From Corallococcus macrosporus (GTDB lineage Bacteria; Myxococcota; Myxococcia; Myxococcales; Myxococcaceae), in assembly GCF_017302985.1 (NCBI RefSeq), contig NZ_JAFIMU010000006.1, positions 124,001 to 188,000 on the forward strand: a DNA stretch of 64,000 nt, read 5' to 3'. A program made the position numbers and the translations under genes. The notes under the pieces were generated by a model. That model was not told where the DNA came from. It made no database searches and saw only the letters and a list, made by a program, of their open reading frames with translations. Numbering within the stretch: position 1 is the first letter of the stretch; the number at the start of each line of letters is the position of its first letter. Positions 30,110 to 38,700 of the stretch are shown piece by piece.

Positions 30110-30693
30110 GGTTGCAGGGGTCCCCAGTGGAAGCCGGTGCCATCGACAGTAGCGCTCCACGGTTCGTCCGACGACAGCCCTTGGAGGGCCGTGAAGCCCT
30201 GGGATGGAGCTGAGGCCCGCGCCCACAAGCTCCACGCCCCGGGTCAGTCAGCGAAGGTCGGCGGCCGGGTTTCTGTGAGCGCGGGCGCGGGCGCGCCGCC
30301 GGACATGGCCAGGAGCCCCTTGAAGCAGCGGACAGCCAGGAGCCATTTGTCCAGCACCAGCTTCTCGCGCGTCTTGGGCCTGGCTTCGGTCGTCACGGGG
30401 CCCCGGGGGAATGGCCCGGCTATTTACACCTTCGTGACCAGGACCATGCCGGCACAAACGCCTTGCGGGGCTTCTTGAACCGCGGCCTCGGGCGGGCGCG
30501 CGGATGATGCATGACAGAAAACCGTCGTCTCGGTGGCATGCCCCCTGCGTAGTCCCAAGGGCGTGACCGGAGCGTGACGGGCTCCGTAAGTCCGCGTCCA
30601 AACACGGATTAATGGTTAAAGCAGGATATGCTGGATTTGTGATAGGATGCCCAGGCCGGCTTGATGCTGGCCCTCGAGCCCCTAAGGAAGACC
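30110..30693. other. Divergent intergenic region, mostly gene-free
   Basis: A 584-bp region between the decarboxylase and the metzincin lipoprotein genes. A possible 50-residue minus-strand gene is listed separately (30244-30396). The 150 bases before the metzincin start (about 30540-30660) are A/T-richer and probably hold its promoter, but no clear hexamers were identified. Confidence 0.4.
30244..30396 (-). CDS. Possible small protein, 50 aa
   Basis: A short frame from GTG 30396 to TGA 30244. Forty-four of its 50 codons end in G or C, strong for this genome, and the product (TREKLVLDKWLLAVRCFKGL near its centre) contains an amphipathic helix and a Pro/Ala-rich tail. No Shine-Dalgarno or ATG start is visible, and an in-frame TAA closes it 9 codons upstream. 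It could be a real small protein or the remnant of a longer gene. Confidence 0.3.
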   Translation of the reverse strand: MTTEARPKTREKLVLDKWLLAVRCFKGLLAMSGGAPAPALTETRPPTFAD

Positions 30694-31944
30694 ATGTCCA
30701 AGCTCCAGAAGACCTTGCTGACGGCGTCCGTGACCCTGCTGGGATTGAACGGGTGTGGTGGCGGTGAAGGCGTGGAGGCGCCGGCGGAAGCCCTGCCGAC
30801 GGTGGCCCAGGGCGTGATCGCGCAGGCGGCGCCCGGGTGTCTGGCTTCCGACGTGGACACGGACGGCGACGGCGTCTGCGACAAGGTGGAGGCGCAGTAC
30901 GGCACCAACCCGCAGAGCACCGACACGGACGGCGACCGGCTGAGTGACTACGCGGAGCTGTTCGGTTCCGGCGGCGTGAACCTGCCGGCGCTGGGCGCCA
31001 ATGCGCGCCGCAAGGACATCTTCATCGAGGCGGACTACTACGCCAACCGCAAGCCCACGCAGGGCGCGCTCAACCGGATCATCACCTCCTTCGCCAACGC
31101 GCCGGTGTCCAACCCGGACGGCAGCACCGGCATCACGCTGCACCTGACGTTGGATCAGCAGATCGCCACGGCGGACGAGGACCTGGACCTGAACCCGGTG
31201 TGGACGGACTTCGACGCGATCAAGGCCAAGTACTTCGCCGCCGCCCGCGCGCCCTTCTTCCACTACATGCTGTTCGCCAACAAATACAGTGGAGGCACCT
31301 CCAGCGGCATCTCGCGCGGCATCCCCGCCCACGACTTCGTGGTGACGCTGGGCGGCTGGCCCACGCCGGGCGGCACGGAGCTGCAGCAGGCCGGCACCAT
31401 CATGCACGAGCTGGGGCACAACATCGGCCTGCGCCACGGCGGCACCGACAACGCCAACTACAAGCCCAACTACCTGAGCATCATGAACTACGAGTATCAG
31501 GTGTATGGCTTCACCATCGGCGGCGCGGCGAACGTGTTCGACTATTCACGCGTGCGCGTGGCGTCCTTCAACGAGGCGGCCATCAACGAGGTCGCGGCGT
31601 TCGCGCCCGTGGCCCCCACCACGGAGGCGGACCTGGCGAAGATTGGCGGGCTGCGCATGGTCAACGTCCAGGTCGCCGGCACCGCGAGCGCCAACCTGGA
31701 CATGAACGCCAACGGGAGCATCCAGACGACCACCTACGCCCGGGACCTCAACCGCGACGGCAGCACCGCCACGGTGTTCCCCGCGTCGCAGCACGACTGG
31801 CTGGCGCTGGTGTTCGATGGCGGCGGCACCATTGGAGACAGCGCGCTGGGCGCGTCGCGCGCGCTGGACCGCGAGGAGCCCTTCCTGGTGGCCCCTGAGA
31901 AGGTGGAGCCCTGCCTCACCGCGGATCAGGTCACGGCCCGGTAA
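30694..31944 (+). CDS. Secreted metzincin-type zinc metalloprotease lipoprotein
   Basis: A 416-residue lipoprotein (start at 30694 with AAGGAAG upstream; lipobox near LNGC). Residues about 45-90 contain two calcium-binding thrombospondin-type-3-like units (DVDTDGDGVCD and STDTDGDRLSD). The protease core has the extended zinc motif HELGHNIGLRH (His238, Glu239, His242, His248) and a Met-turn around Met264 (YLSIMNYE), defining a metzincin. The mature enzyme is probably surface-anchored and calcium-stabilised. Such enzymes digest extracellular proteins, fitting a predatory lifestyle. The next gene is convergent and abuts it. Confidence 0.9.
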   Translation: MSKLQKTLLTASVTLLGLNGCGGGEGVEAPAEALPTVAQGVIAQAAPGCLASDVDTDGDGVCDKVEAQYGTNPQSTDTDGDRLSDYAELFGSGGVNLPALGANARRKDIFIEADYYANRKPTQGALNRIITSFANAPVSNPDGSTGITLHLTLDQQIATADEDLDLNPVWTDFDAIKAKYFAAARAPFFHYMLFANKYSGGTSSGISRGIPAHDFVVTLGGWPTPGGTELQQAGTIMHELGHNIGLRHGGTDNANYKPNYLSIMNYEYQVYGFTIGGAANVFDYSRVRVASFNEAAINEVAAFAPVAPTTEADLAKIGGLRMVNVQVAGTASANLDMNANGSIQTTTYARDLNRDGSTATVFPASQHDWLALVFDGGGTIGDSALGASRALDREEPFLVAPEKVEPCLTADQVTAR

Positions 31945-32469
31945 TCAATAGAATGCACAGGAGGCGAGCCGGAACCGGGTCTGGACCACGGTCGGTTCTC
32001 CCGCCGGCTCGCTGTAGAGCAACGCCTCCACCGTGTATTCCCCCGGCGGCAACGGTTGGTCCTCCCGGCCCTTGAGCTCGAGCCGGGAGCGCAGGGTCTG
32101 GGCCTGCACGACCTGCTCCTGATCAAACGACTGCCGGCTCACCACCCACCCTTCCCCGTTCCGGATCATGAGTCCGGCCACGCGCAGCCCCTCCGGACGC
32201 TCCGGTCCGGAGGGGAACCGCACCTCCAGGGTGGTCTCGATGACCGACAGACTTCCACTGGCGACGCGCGTCCCCTTGTCCTCCTGGGGAGGAAAGGCAA
32301 TCAGGGTCCGATCCAGGCGGAGGACCGCGAGGATGCGATTGTCCACGCGTGCCTGCGAGAAGGCCTGAAGCCCCGACCCCAGCTGCCGCGGCCCCGGGCA
32401 ACAGCCCGACACGCCCTGGACGAGCACGCCCAGCGTGGCAATCCCCGCGAGAGTCCATCTGCGTCTCAT
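31945..32469 (-). CDS. Hypothetical lipoprotein, 174 aa
   Basis: Not a known family by eye. The start at 32469 (ATGAGACGCAGATGG) opens a lipoprotein signal (LVQGVSGCC near residues 15-23). The mature protein is beta-rich (VASGSLSVIETTLEVRFPSG, VAGLMIRNGEGWVVSRQSF) and ends in an expected extracellular domain with one further Cys. Its stop abuts that of the convergent metzincin gene. A Shine-Dalgarno is weak. Probable outer-membrane or periplasmic lipoprotein of unknown role. Confidence 0.65.
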   Translation of the reverse strand: MRRRWTLAGIATLGVLVQGVSGCCPGPRQLGSGLQAFSQARVDNRILAVLRLDRTLIAFPPQEDKGTRVASGSLSVIETTLEVRFPSGPERPEGLRVAGLMIRNGEGWVVSRQSFDQEQVVQAQTLRSRLELKGREDQPLPPGEYTVEALLYSEPAGEPTVVQTRFRLASCAFY

Positions 32470-32519
32470 GACCGGGAGCCTACGCCGCGCACCGGCTCGA
32501 TGCTCGGGAGAGAGAGCCC

Positions 32520-33296
32520 TTACGGCAGTCGCCGTGCCTCGCCCAGCCAGCGACGGACTTCGTCCAGATACTCGCGAGGCAGCGCGTGTCCGCTGTCGAA
32601 GGTCCGGCGCGTCTTGCGCTTGGAGGGCGCGGCGTCGAACAGCTTCTGGTTGTCCTCCTCGGTGGAGAAGGGATCGCGGTTCGCCGTCAGCAGCAGCCAA
32701 TCCTGATGGATCTTGCCCATCCGGTTCACCGGCGCGGCGTCGCCCAGCACGGGGTCGACATGGGGCGGCACCATCGTCACCAGGTGGGTGACGCGAGGCT
32801 CGCGAGAGGCCAGCAGCAGGCCCACCTGGGCGCCCATGCTGTAGCCGGCGACGAGCACTCGCGGCGGCTTCTTGCCGTTGGCGAGCACCTTCGTGAGGAG
32901 CACCTGCGCGTCCTTCACGGTGTCGACAATCATCGCCTGATAGGGACCGGGCTCACCGGCGTGTGCCTTTTTCGCGAGGGCTCCAGGCTTCGCATCCGGG
33001 GTCGCGCGTGCGCCGTGCCGCCTCGCGTCCATGAGGTAGACCCGGTAGCCCGCGCTCCGCAGTTGCTCCGTCAGGACGCCGCCGAACGTCGGCTCCTCGT
33101 CGGAGAGCCAGTCGTCTTTACTCCGGGTGAGGCCATGCAGCAGGACGGCCACGGGCGGATTCGTCCCCTTTCCTTCCGGCTCCAGCACCCACGCGGGAAT
33201 GGGCGACCCATCCTCCGCGTGGACCTCCAGCGGGACCGCGGGGCTCGCGGCCACGGAGGTGGCGAGCAACATCAACAACAGCGAACGCTTCAGCAT
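32520..33296 (-). CDS. Secreted alpha/beta hydrolase (dienelactone-hydrolase-like)
   Basis: A 258-residue exported hydrolase with signal peptide (residues 1-18, cleavage near VAA-SPA). The oxyanion-hole motif LLHGLTRSK (residues 52-60) and the nucleophile motif GYSMGAQ (Ser153) are clear; DSGHALP supplies the catalytic His near the C-terminus. The start at 33296 has GGAGG directly upstream; a start at 33308 would add four residues. It is divergent from the two-component system genes (113-bp gap). The substrate is unknown; many relatives hydrolyse small esters. Confidence 0.88.
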   Translation of the reverse strand: MLKRSLLLMLLATSVAASPAVPLEVHAEDGSPIPAWVLEPEGKGTNPPVAVLLHGLTRSKDDWLSDEEPTFGGVLTEQLRSAGYRVYLMDARRHGARATPDAKPGALAKKAHAGEPGPYQAMIVDTVKDAQVLLTKVLANGKKPPRVLVAGYSMGAQVGLLLASREPRVTHLVTMVPPHVDPVLGDAAPVNRMGKIHQDWLLLTANRDPFSTEEDNQKLFDAAPSKRKTRRTFDSGHALPREYLDEVRRWLGEARRLP

Positions 33297-33409
33297 GGAT
33301 GCCTCCATCGAAAGAGGCCCTGGACGATGAGGGAGCGAGCGTCAGCCGGGCGTCACCCGCCAGCTGACCTTCAACTGACGTGCCTGCGGGTAGCATCCGG
33401 GTCACTCCC

Positions 33410-34078
33410 ATGCGTGTGCTCGTCATCGAGGACAACAGAGACCTCCAGGCCAACATCGCGCGGTTCCTGGAGCCGGACTTCCAACTGGACTTCGCGGGCA
33501 CCGGCCCCGAGGGACTCGCGCTCGCGCTGGCGCACCCGTACGACGTCATCGTGCTGGACCTGATGTTGCCCGGCATGAGCGGCATCGAGGTGTGTCAGCG
33601 CTACCGGCAGGTCGCGCCCCGGCTCGTCCCCATCCTGATGCTGACCGCCAGGGACACGCTCGAGGACAAGGAAGAGGGCTTCCAAGCGGGAGCGGATGAC
33701 TACCTCGTCAAACCGTTCTCGCTCCGGGAGCTGCGCTGGCGCCTGGAGGCCCTGGCGCGCCGGCCCGTCCCTCCGAGCGGGCGAACGCTGACGTGGGGCG
33801 GGCTCACGCTGGAGCCGGAGAGCGGACAGGCGCGCTGGGGTGGACGCACCGTCCGGCTCAACCGCACCGAGGCACTCCTCCTGCGGTGGTTGATGGAGGC
33901 CGCCCCCGAAGCCGTCCCCGCGGCGACGCTGGCTCAGCGGCTCTGGGGAGATGAAGCCCCCGAGTCCAGCGCGCTGCGCACCCACGTCTATGCCCTGCGC
34001 AAGGCGCTGGCCGAGCTGGGGCTCGACGATGCCATCACCACCCGCCGCAACGAGGGGTACCGCCTGGATGCGCGCTAG
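33410..34078 (+). CDS. OmpR/PhoB-type response regulator
   Basis: A 222-residue response regulator. The receiver domain (residues 1-120) has the acidic pocket at Glu7/Asp8, phosphoacceptor Asp50 (IVLDLML) and Lys101 (LVKPF). The C-terminal winged helix (about 128-220: RTEALLLRWLM, THVYALRKAL, TTRRNEGYRL) binds DNA. The ATG at 33410 is the start that fits the domain; an in-frame start at 33380 would add 10 residues. The sensor kinase gene follows with an 11-base overlap, so they are coupled. Target genes are unknown; the adjacent hydrolase gene is a candidate. Confidence 0.95.
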   Translation: MRVLVIEDNRDLQANIARFLEPDFQLDFAGTGPEGLALALAHPYDVIVLDLMLPGMSGIEVCQRYRQVAPRLVPILMLTARDTLEDKEEGFQAGADDYLVKPFSLRELRWRLEALARRPVPPSGRTLTWGGLTLEPESGQARWGGRTVRLNRTEALLLRWLMEAAPEAVPAATLAQRLWGDEAPESSALRTHVYALRKALAELGLDDAITTRRNEGYRLDAR

Positions 34079-35258
34079 GACGCGTTCGGTGCGCGCCATG
34101 CTCCGGCGCGCCATGGGGCTGTCCGCCACGTTCGCGCTGGTGATGATGGGCGGGTTCTTCACGCTCTTCAGCTACGACCTCGAGGACGTCATCTTCAGCC
34201 GCATCGTGGCCGCGGAAGCAGACCGGCCCGAGCCAGGCCACTTCCCCGGAGTCACCCGGTATGACGGGCACTCCGCGCTGCCGCCCTGGCTCGCGGAGCG
34301 GCTGCGTCCTGGCGCGCCTCCTGGCGAGTACGAAGTGGCCGCGGGAAGCCACGGACACTTCCACGTCGCGGTGCGCCCCGGCGCGGATGGAAGCCAGCGG
34401 TACTTCGCGTTCGACGTGACACGCCTGACGAGCACGACGGACAACCTGAAGCGGACGGCGGGGCTGCTCCTCACCAGTGCCCTCCTGGCCATGCTGGCCG
34501 CGGTGCTGCTCGCGCGCCTCATGGCCCGCCGGCTCGGCCGCCCTCTGGAGCGGATGGTGGAGTGGACCCAGGCGGAAGGCGCAGCACCTCCAGAGGATGA
34601 CGGCGGAGTGGCGGAGGTCCGGGCACTGCTGGACGCGCTGCGCGCACGCGACGCGCGCATCCAGGAGCAGTTGGAGCGTGAGCGGCGGTTCAACCGCGAC
34701 GCAAGTCACGAGCTGCGCACGCCGCTGGCCGTGGCACAGGGGGCGGTGGAGATCCTGGAGCTCGACCCACCGCGAGACGCGGAGACCTTCGACCGGCTGC
34801 GCCGGGCCGTGAGCCAGATGGGCCTGTTGACAGAGGGCATCCTCTGGCTGGCCCGGGAGCGCCGCACGGAGGAGCGCTGCGACCTGCACCGCGTCTCCAG
34901 GGAACTGCTCGCGCTCTATGGGCACCTCCGGCGAAGCGACGGCATCGAGCTCACCATCGAATCCACTGGAGAGGTCCACGCACCCATCCCTGCGTCCGTC
35001 GCCAGGGTGATGATGGGCAACCTCCTCAAGAACGCGCTCGCCTACACAGACGCGGGGCGCATCGTCATCACCCTCGAACCTTCTGCGTGGACCCTCTCCG
35101 ACACAGGGGTCGGCTTCGGCCGCGCAGAGCCAGGGAGCGAGAGCCACGGCATAGGACTGTCGCTGGTGGAACGGCTGGCCCGGCACTTCGGGTGGACGCT
35201 GACCATTGATGCTTTGGATCCCCGAGGCACCCGCGTGCGGCTGAGCTGGCGCGCCTAG
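34068..35258 (+). CDS. Sensor histidine kinase (partner of the adjacent regulator)
   Basis: A 396-residue membrane kinase starting within the regulator gene (ATG 34068, CGAGGGG upstream). Two membrane segments (about residues 16-37 and 125-150) flank a periplasmic sensor loop. A short HAMP-like region (RPLERMVEW) precedes the dimerisation domain with His214 (NRDASHELRTPLAV). The ATPase has the N-box (MGNLLKNALAYTD), G1 (LSDTGVGFG) and G2 (GIGLSLVERLARHFG). The 3' part lies just before the HNH-type toxin gene on the same strand. Signal unknown. Confidence 0.95.
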   Translation: MRARTRSVRAMLRRAMGLSATFALVMMGGFFTLFSYDLEDVIFSRIVAAEADRPEPGHFPGVTRYDGHSALPPWLAERLRPGAPPGEYEVAAGSHGHFHVAVRPGADGSQRYFAFDVTRLTSTTDNLKRTAGLLLTSALLAMLAAVLLARLMARRLGRPLERMVEWTQAEGAAPPEDDGGVAEVRALLDALRARDARIQEQLERERRFNRDASHELRTPLAVAQGAVEILELDPPRDAETFDRLRRAVSQMGLLTEGILWLARERRTEERCDLHRVSRELLALYGHLRRSDGIELTIESTGEVHAPIPASVARVMMGNLLKNALAYTDAGRIVITLEPSAWTLSDTGVGFGRAEPGSESHGIGLSLVERLARHFGWTLTIDALDPRGTRVRLSWRA

Positions 35259-35312
35259 CGGAAGGGAGACGATGTTGGCTTGCCAGCTTTGGCTGTGCTG
35301 TCATTGGCTGTC

Positions 35313-35954
35313 ATGAAAGCCGCTTTCTCCCGCTGCCGCACCGCGAGCGTAGCTACGCTCCTCATCCTCGGCGGATGCGGGTCTGCGACCATCGGCGGTG
35401 GAGGAAGCCCTGCACGCTCGAAGTGGGTCGGCTCCATCGTCAGCACTCCGGACGGTGGCCAACTCAGGACGACCATCTACTACGGGCCCTGGCAGTGCAG
35501 CACCGCGTTCATTGCCCGCTGCGAGTCGAAGTGCGCCGCGCAGGGTCACGCACTGATGGGTTGCATGTGGCTCGCCGACATCAAGGGTGACTGGCAGGGC
35601 CGATTCCTCCTCATGCCCGCGCAGGCCGGTGGCCGCTTCGCCATCACCCACTGCTGCTGCGACTACCCCAAGGTGGCGGACCTGAAGTGGCGTCGGGATA
35701 CCTGGAAGAACTCGCGGACCGCATTCCGCGACGAATGGGCTCGCGAGTTCGGCGGCTGGCCCACAACGAACGGCGCCAACTGGCAGGGACACCACATCTT
35801 CGACCTGGGGCACGGTGGGGCACCGCTGGCCAGGGACAACGTCATCCCCGCGCCCGACGACGTGCACGGCGTCTTCAACCGCGAGTATCCTGCCTGCTAC
35901 GCGCCAGGTGGCCAGTGGCTGAAACCTGGTCCCGACCGGCCCTACGTGGACTGA
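35313..35954 (+). CDS. Candidate HNH/EndoVII-like toxin lipoprotein
   Basis: A 213-residue lipoprotein (signal with lipobox LILGGC near residues 17-22) with a Cys-rich middle (CSTAFIARCESKC, THCCCDYP). Its C-terminal nuclease-like motif is GHHIFDLGHGGAPLARDNV (His160, His161, Asp164, His167). That HH-x8-plus pattern, followed by NREYPACYAPGGQW, resembles HNH/Endo VII-type polymorphic toxin domains. The downstream gene (6 bases away) encodes a SMI1/KNR4-family protein, a common immunity fold, so a secreted toxin-immunity pair is inferred. The start at 35313 begins the lipoprotein signal. Activity unproven. Confidence 0.6.
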   Translation: MKAAFSRCRTASVATLLILGGCGSATIGGGGSPARSKWVGSIVSTPDGGQLRTTIYYGPWQCSTAFIARCESKCAAQGHALMGCMWLADIKGDWQGRFLLMPAQAGGRFAITHCCCDYPKVADLKWRRDTWKNSRTAFRDEWAREFGGWPTTNGANWQGHHIFDLGHGGAPLARDNVIPAPDDVHGVFNREYPACYAPGGQWLKPGPDRPYVD

Positions 35955-35959
35955 CGGCC

Positions 35960-36424
35960 ATGAACATGGACCCACTCCTCGCCGAAGTCTCCCGACTCCA
36001 CTTCCCCAACGCACCCGCGACGTCCACGCAACTGGCTGCCTTCGAGAAGCGCATGGGCTGGAGGCTGGACGATGACCTGCGCGCCTTTTACCTGCACTGC
36101 GACGGATGCACGCTCTTCAAGCCCCGGGCTGATGCCCTCTACCGCGTCTTGCCGCTCGCGGAGATCCGCCGAGCACGTCTGGCCATCCGGGCCAGCGACG
36201 CGGACCAGGATGGGGCGCCGTCCGTCTTCACGCTGGTGGACATGCAGGACTCCGACTACGTCGTCCTCGACGCTACCCAGCGCGAGTCGGCCCACTATCC
36301 ACTGTTCGACGCCTTCCATGAGACGTTTCCCGAGGTGGAGCGCATTGCCTCCAGCTTCGCGGAGTTCCTGGAAAGGGCGCTGCGCAGCAGCAACCGCGCA
36401 TTCTGGTTGAGCAGCGAAGCTTGA
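35960..36424 (+). CDS. SMI1/KNR4-family immunity-like protein
   Basis: A 154-residue cytoplasmic protein resembling the SMI1/KNR4 superfamily. It has an N-terminal helix, then a FEKRMGWRLDDDLRAFYLHC segment matching the family's typical E--LG--LP--L--FY---G pattern, and an acidic hydrophobic core ending in a W-x-S tail. It starts 6 bases after the toxin-like gene, so the two are likely coupled. This family is a widespread immunity partner for nuclease toxins in polymorphic-toxin systems; its role here is inferred from context. No signal peptide. Confidence 0.7.
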   Translation: MNMDPLLAEVSRLHFPNAPATSTQLAAFEKRMGWRLDDDLRAFYLHCDGCTLFKPRADALYRVLPLAEIRRARLAIRASDADQDGAPSVFTLVDMQDSDYVVLDATQRESAHYPLFDAFHETFPEVERIASSFAEFLERALRSSNRAFWLSSEA

Positions 36425-36519
36425 AGCAGCAATAGGCCTGTGCTGGCCCGGCGTTCGATATGGCTGCGGCGGGGTTGCGTTTCACCTTCATCGTGGAACG
36501 GGATGAAGGGAATCACGCA

Positions 36520-37917
36520 ATGCGCTCGACCTGGCTCGTGGGATGGATGGCTTTGTTCTTCGTGGTGGGCTGTGCAGGCCACAGGAGCCTGGAGACGCCG
36601 GACCACGAGGCCATCTACGACGCGCCGCTCGAAGAGATGTGGCCGTCGGTGCGCGAGTACTTCAAGGCCGCGAACCTGAGCTACCGCGAGGACAAGGACA
36701 GCCGCGTGCTGGAGACCGAGTGGAAGGAGGAATTCGGTGGCTCGAAGATCTCGGGCTACTGGCACCGATACATGGTCATCGGCAAGCGGGAGACTCCCAC
36801 GACGAGCAAGCTGTGGGTCATCCGCATCACCAAGACCGTGAACAAGGCCCTCATCCAGCCCGGCAGGCAGATCGACTGGGGCGTGCGCCGCGACCTGTTC
36901 GGACCGCCCCCTGACGGCATCCCCCTGAGCGCGGAAGACGACGAGGATCGGCTCAGTTTCCCGCGCGGGGAGAATGCCTTCTACGTGGACTCCGCCCAGG
37001 GCACGCGCGACATGAACATGGAGTGGAAGGTCTTCCGCGGCGTCGCGCCCCGGCTGGCGAAGAAGCAGGAAGCAGCGCCTGCGCAGCAGGTGGCCAGGGC
37101 GCCCGAAGCGAAGGACGCACCGGCCTTCACCGAGTGCGGCCAGGCCATCATCGGCCTGAAGAAGCAGGTGCAGCCGGGCGGAGTGATGCTGCTGGGCGAG
37201 CTGCACGGCACGCAGGAAGTGCCGCGCTTCATCGCGCAGTCCGTCTGCCAGATCGTCACGTCGGGCATACCGGTGTCCGTGGGACTGGAGCTGCCCGTGG
37301 AGAACGAGGAGCGCGTGGAGCACTTCCTCCAGAGCCATGGCGAGGATGCGGACTGGCTCAAGCTGATGGAGGCCCCCTTCTGGCGCAGCCCCTATCCGGA
37401 CGGCCGTAGCAGCGAAGCGGTGGCGAACATGCTGGAGCAACTGCGCCAGCTGCGAGCGCAGGGCCTGGACGTGTCGGTGTTCGTCTACGACCACCCGAAG
37501 CTCACGGGTCAGAAGCGAGAGGACGCGCTCGCGGCCACGGTGCTCTCGCACGTGAAGGCGGAGCCCGCGCGCTATCACCTGGTGGTGAGCGGCAACATCC
37601 ACTCGCGCACCGCACGGGGCCTGCCCTGGGACAAGGACTACCAGCCGATGGGCCGCGTCCTGAAGACGCAGCTCAAGGACGTGGTGACGCTGGACATGGC
37701 CTACGACAGCGGCTCGGCGTGGATCTGCGCGGCGGACCCGGTGGGCAACAAGCTGGACTGCGGCGTGAAGGCGACGAAGGGCCATGACAACGGCGACCGC
37801 TTCTTCGTGCACCTCTGGGATTCGGCCAACGCGGAAGGCTACCAGGGGGTGTTCTACGTGGGGCGCGTGAGCGCGTCGGAGCCGGCCATCCAGAAAGGCC
37901 TGGGCCGGGTGCGGTGA
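36520..37917 (+). CDS. Lipoprotein with Tiki/ChaN-type domain
   Basis: A 465-residue lipoprotein (lipobox FVVGC at residues about 14-18; ATG 36520 with AAGGG upstream). The N-terminal ~200 residues form an unrecognised domain beginning DHEAIYDAPLEEMWPSVREY. The C-terminal ~250 residues resemble the Tiki/TraB/ChaN superfamily: GELHG (Glu227, His229), GLELP (Glu257) and SGNIHSR (His361). Members of this superfamily include metal-dependent proteases and haem-binding proteins. The fused N-domain is not one I know. It could be a periplasmic metal-dependent enzyme; function is inferred from motifs alone. Confidence 0.7.
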   Translation: MRSTWLVGWMALFFVVGCAGHRSLETPDHEAIYDAPLEEMWPSVREYFKAANLSYREDKDSRVLETEWKEEFGGSKISGYWHRYMVIGKRETPTTSKLWVIRITKTVNKALIQPGRQIDWGVRRDLFGPPPDGIPLSAEDDEDRLSFPRGENAFYVDSAQGTRDMNMEWKVFRGVAPRLAKKQEAAPAQQVARAPEAKDAPAFTECGQAIIGLKKQVQPGGVMLLGELHGTQEVPRFIAQSVCQIVTSGIPVSVGLELPVENEERVEHFLQSHGEDADWLKLMEAPFWRSPYPDGRSSEAVANMLEQLRQLRAQGLDVSVFVYDHPKLTGQKREDALAATVLSHVKAEPARYHLVVSGNIHSRTARGLPWDKDYQPMGRVLKTQLKDVVTLDMAYDSGSAWICAADPVGNKLDCGVKATKGHDNGDRFFVHLWDSANAEGYQGVFYVGRVSASEPAIQKGLGRVR

Positions 37918-37960
37918 CGAGGCCTGCACCGTCCATCCGCGCACGACGTAGGATGCGCGC

Positions 37961-38599
37961 ATGATCAAGGTCTACGGCTTCTCCCGAGTGAACAAGATGG
38001 CCCACGGCAAGACCCGCGACCTGCGCGTGCTATGGGCGCTGGAGGAGATGGGTCTGCCGTACGAAATCGTGGGGATGGATCATCCCGAGCACGACCTCGA
38101 TACGCCGGCGTATCGCGCGCTCAATCCCTTCGGACAGATTCCGGCGATCGACGACGACGGCGTGGTCGTCACCGAGTCTGGCGCGATCCTGCTCTACCTC
38201 GCGCGCAAGAGCGGCAAGCTGATGCCGCATGACCTCGCCGGCGAAGCGCAGGTGCTGCGCTGGTGCGTCGCGGCGCTGAACACGATTGAAGTTCCCATCC
38301 TGACCGCGTGGTTCGTCGACCTGTACGGCGGCAAGGGCACCCAGGCGAGCGAGGCGCTTCACCAGTGGGGGGACATGCGCCTGAAGCAGCTCGACGGCTG
38401 GCTCGCGGGCAGGGAGTTCATCGCGACCCACGAGTTCACCGTCGCGGACCTCTTGATGACGCATGTCCTGGGCGCCGGCATCGACGAGAGTGTCGTCAAG
38501 GACCATCCCAACGTGCTCGCCTTCCAGAAGCGCTGCATCGCGCGCCCTGCCTGGAAGAAGGCGTTCGACGCCTACGTCGACCGCGTCGAACCGGCCTGA
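37961..38599 (+). CDS. Glutathione S-transferase family protein
   Basis: A 212-residue GST. The N-terminal thioredoxin-like domain has a variable active-site segment near residue 8-22 and the glutathione-binding block around PFGQIPAIDD, then TESGAILLYLA. The C-terminal helical domain includes the conserved FTVADLLM motif with the N-capping Asp. The start is ATG 37961. A second GST gene is at 42370-43002; the McrBC-like pair sits between them. Both are ordinary conjugating or isomerising enzymes; substrate unknown. Confidence 0.9.
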   Translation: MIKVYGFSRVNKMAHGKTRDLRVLWALEEMGLPYEIVGMDHPEHDLDTPAYRALNPFGQIPAIDDDGVVVTESGAILLYLARKSGKLMPHDLAGEAQVLRWCVAALNTIEVPILTAWFVDLYGGKGTQASEALHQWGDMRLKQLDGWLAGREFIATHEFTVADLLMTHVLGAGIDESVVKDHPNVLAFQKRCIARPAWKKAFDAYVDRVEPA

Positions 38600-38603
38600 G
38601 CGC

Positions 38604-38631
38604 GGGGCGCCGCAGACTCAGCGTGCGCCCC
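38604..38631 (+). terminator. Hairpin terminator after the first GST gene
   Basis: A perfect 7-bp GC stem (38604-38610 with 38625-38631, 14-base loop) lies 4 bases after the GST stop and is followed by a pyrimidine-rich stretch. Probable terminator separating the GST gene from the McrB-like gene. Confidence 0.5.
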
Positions 38632-38700
38632 ATCTTCGCCCCCTCCCTCTTCTAGGGGATTGCGTCAGGCATGGCGACGGCGCTGTAGTCCGGCCCCTTC

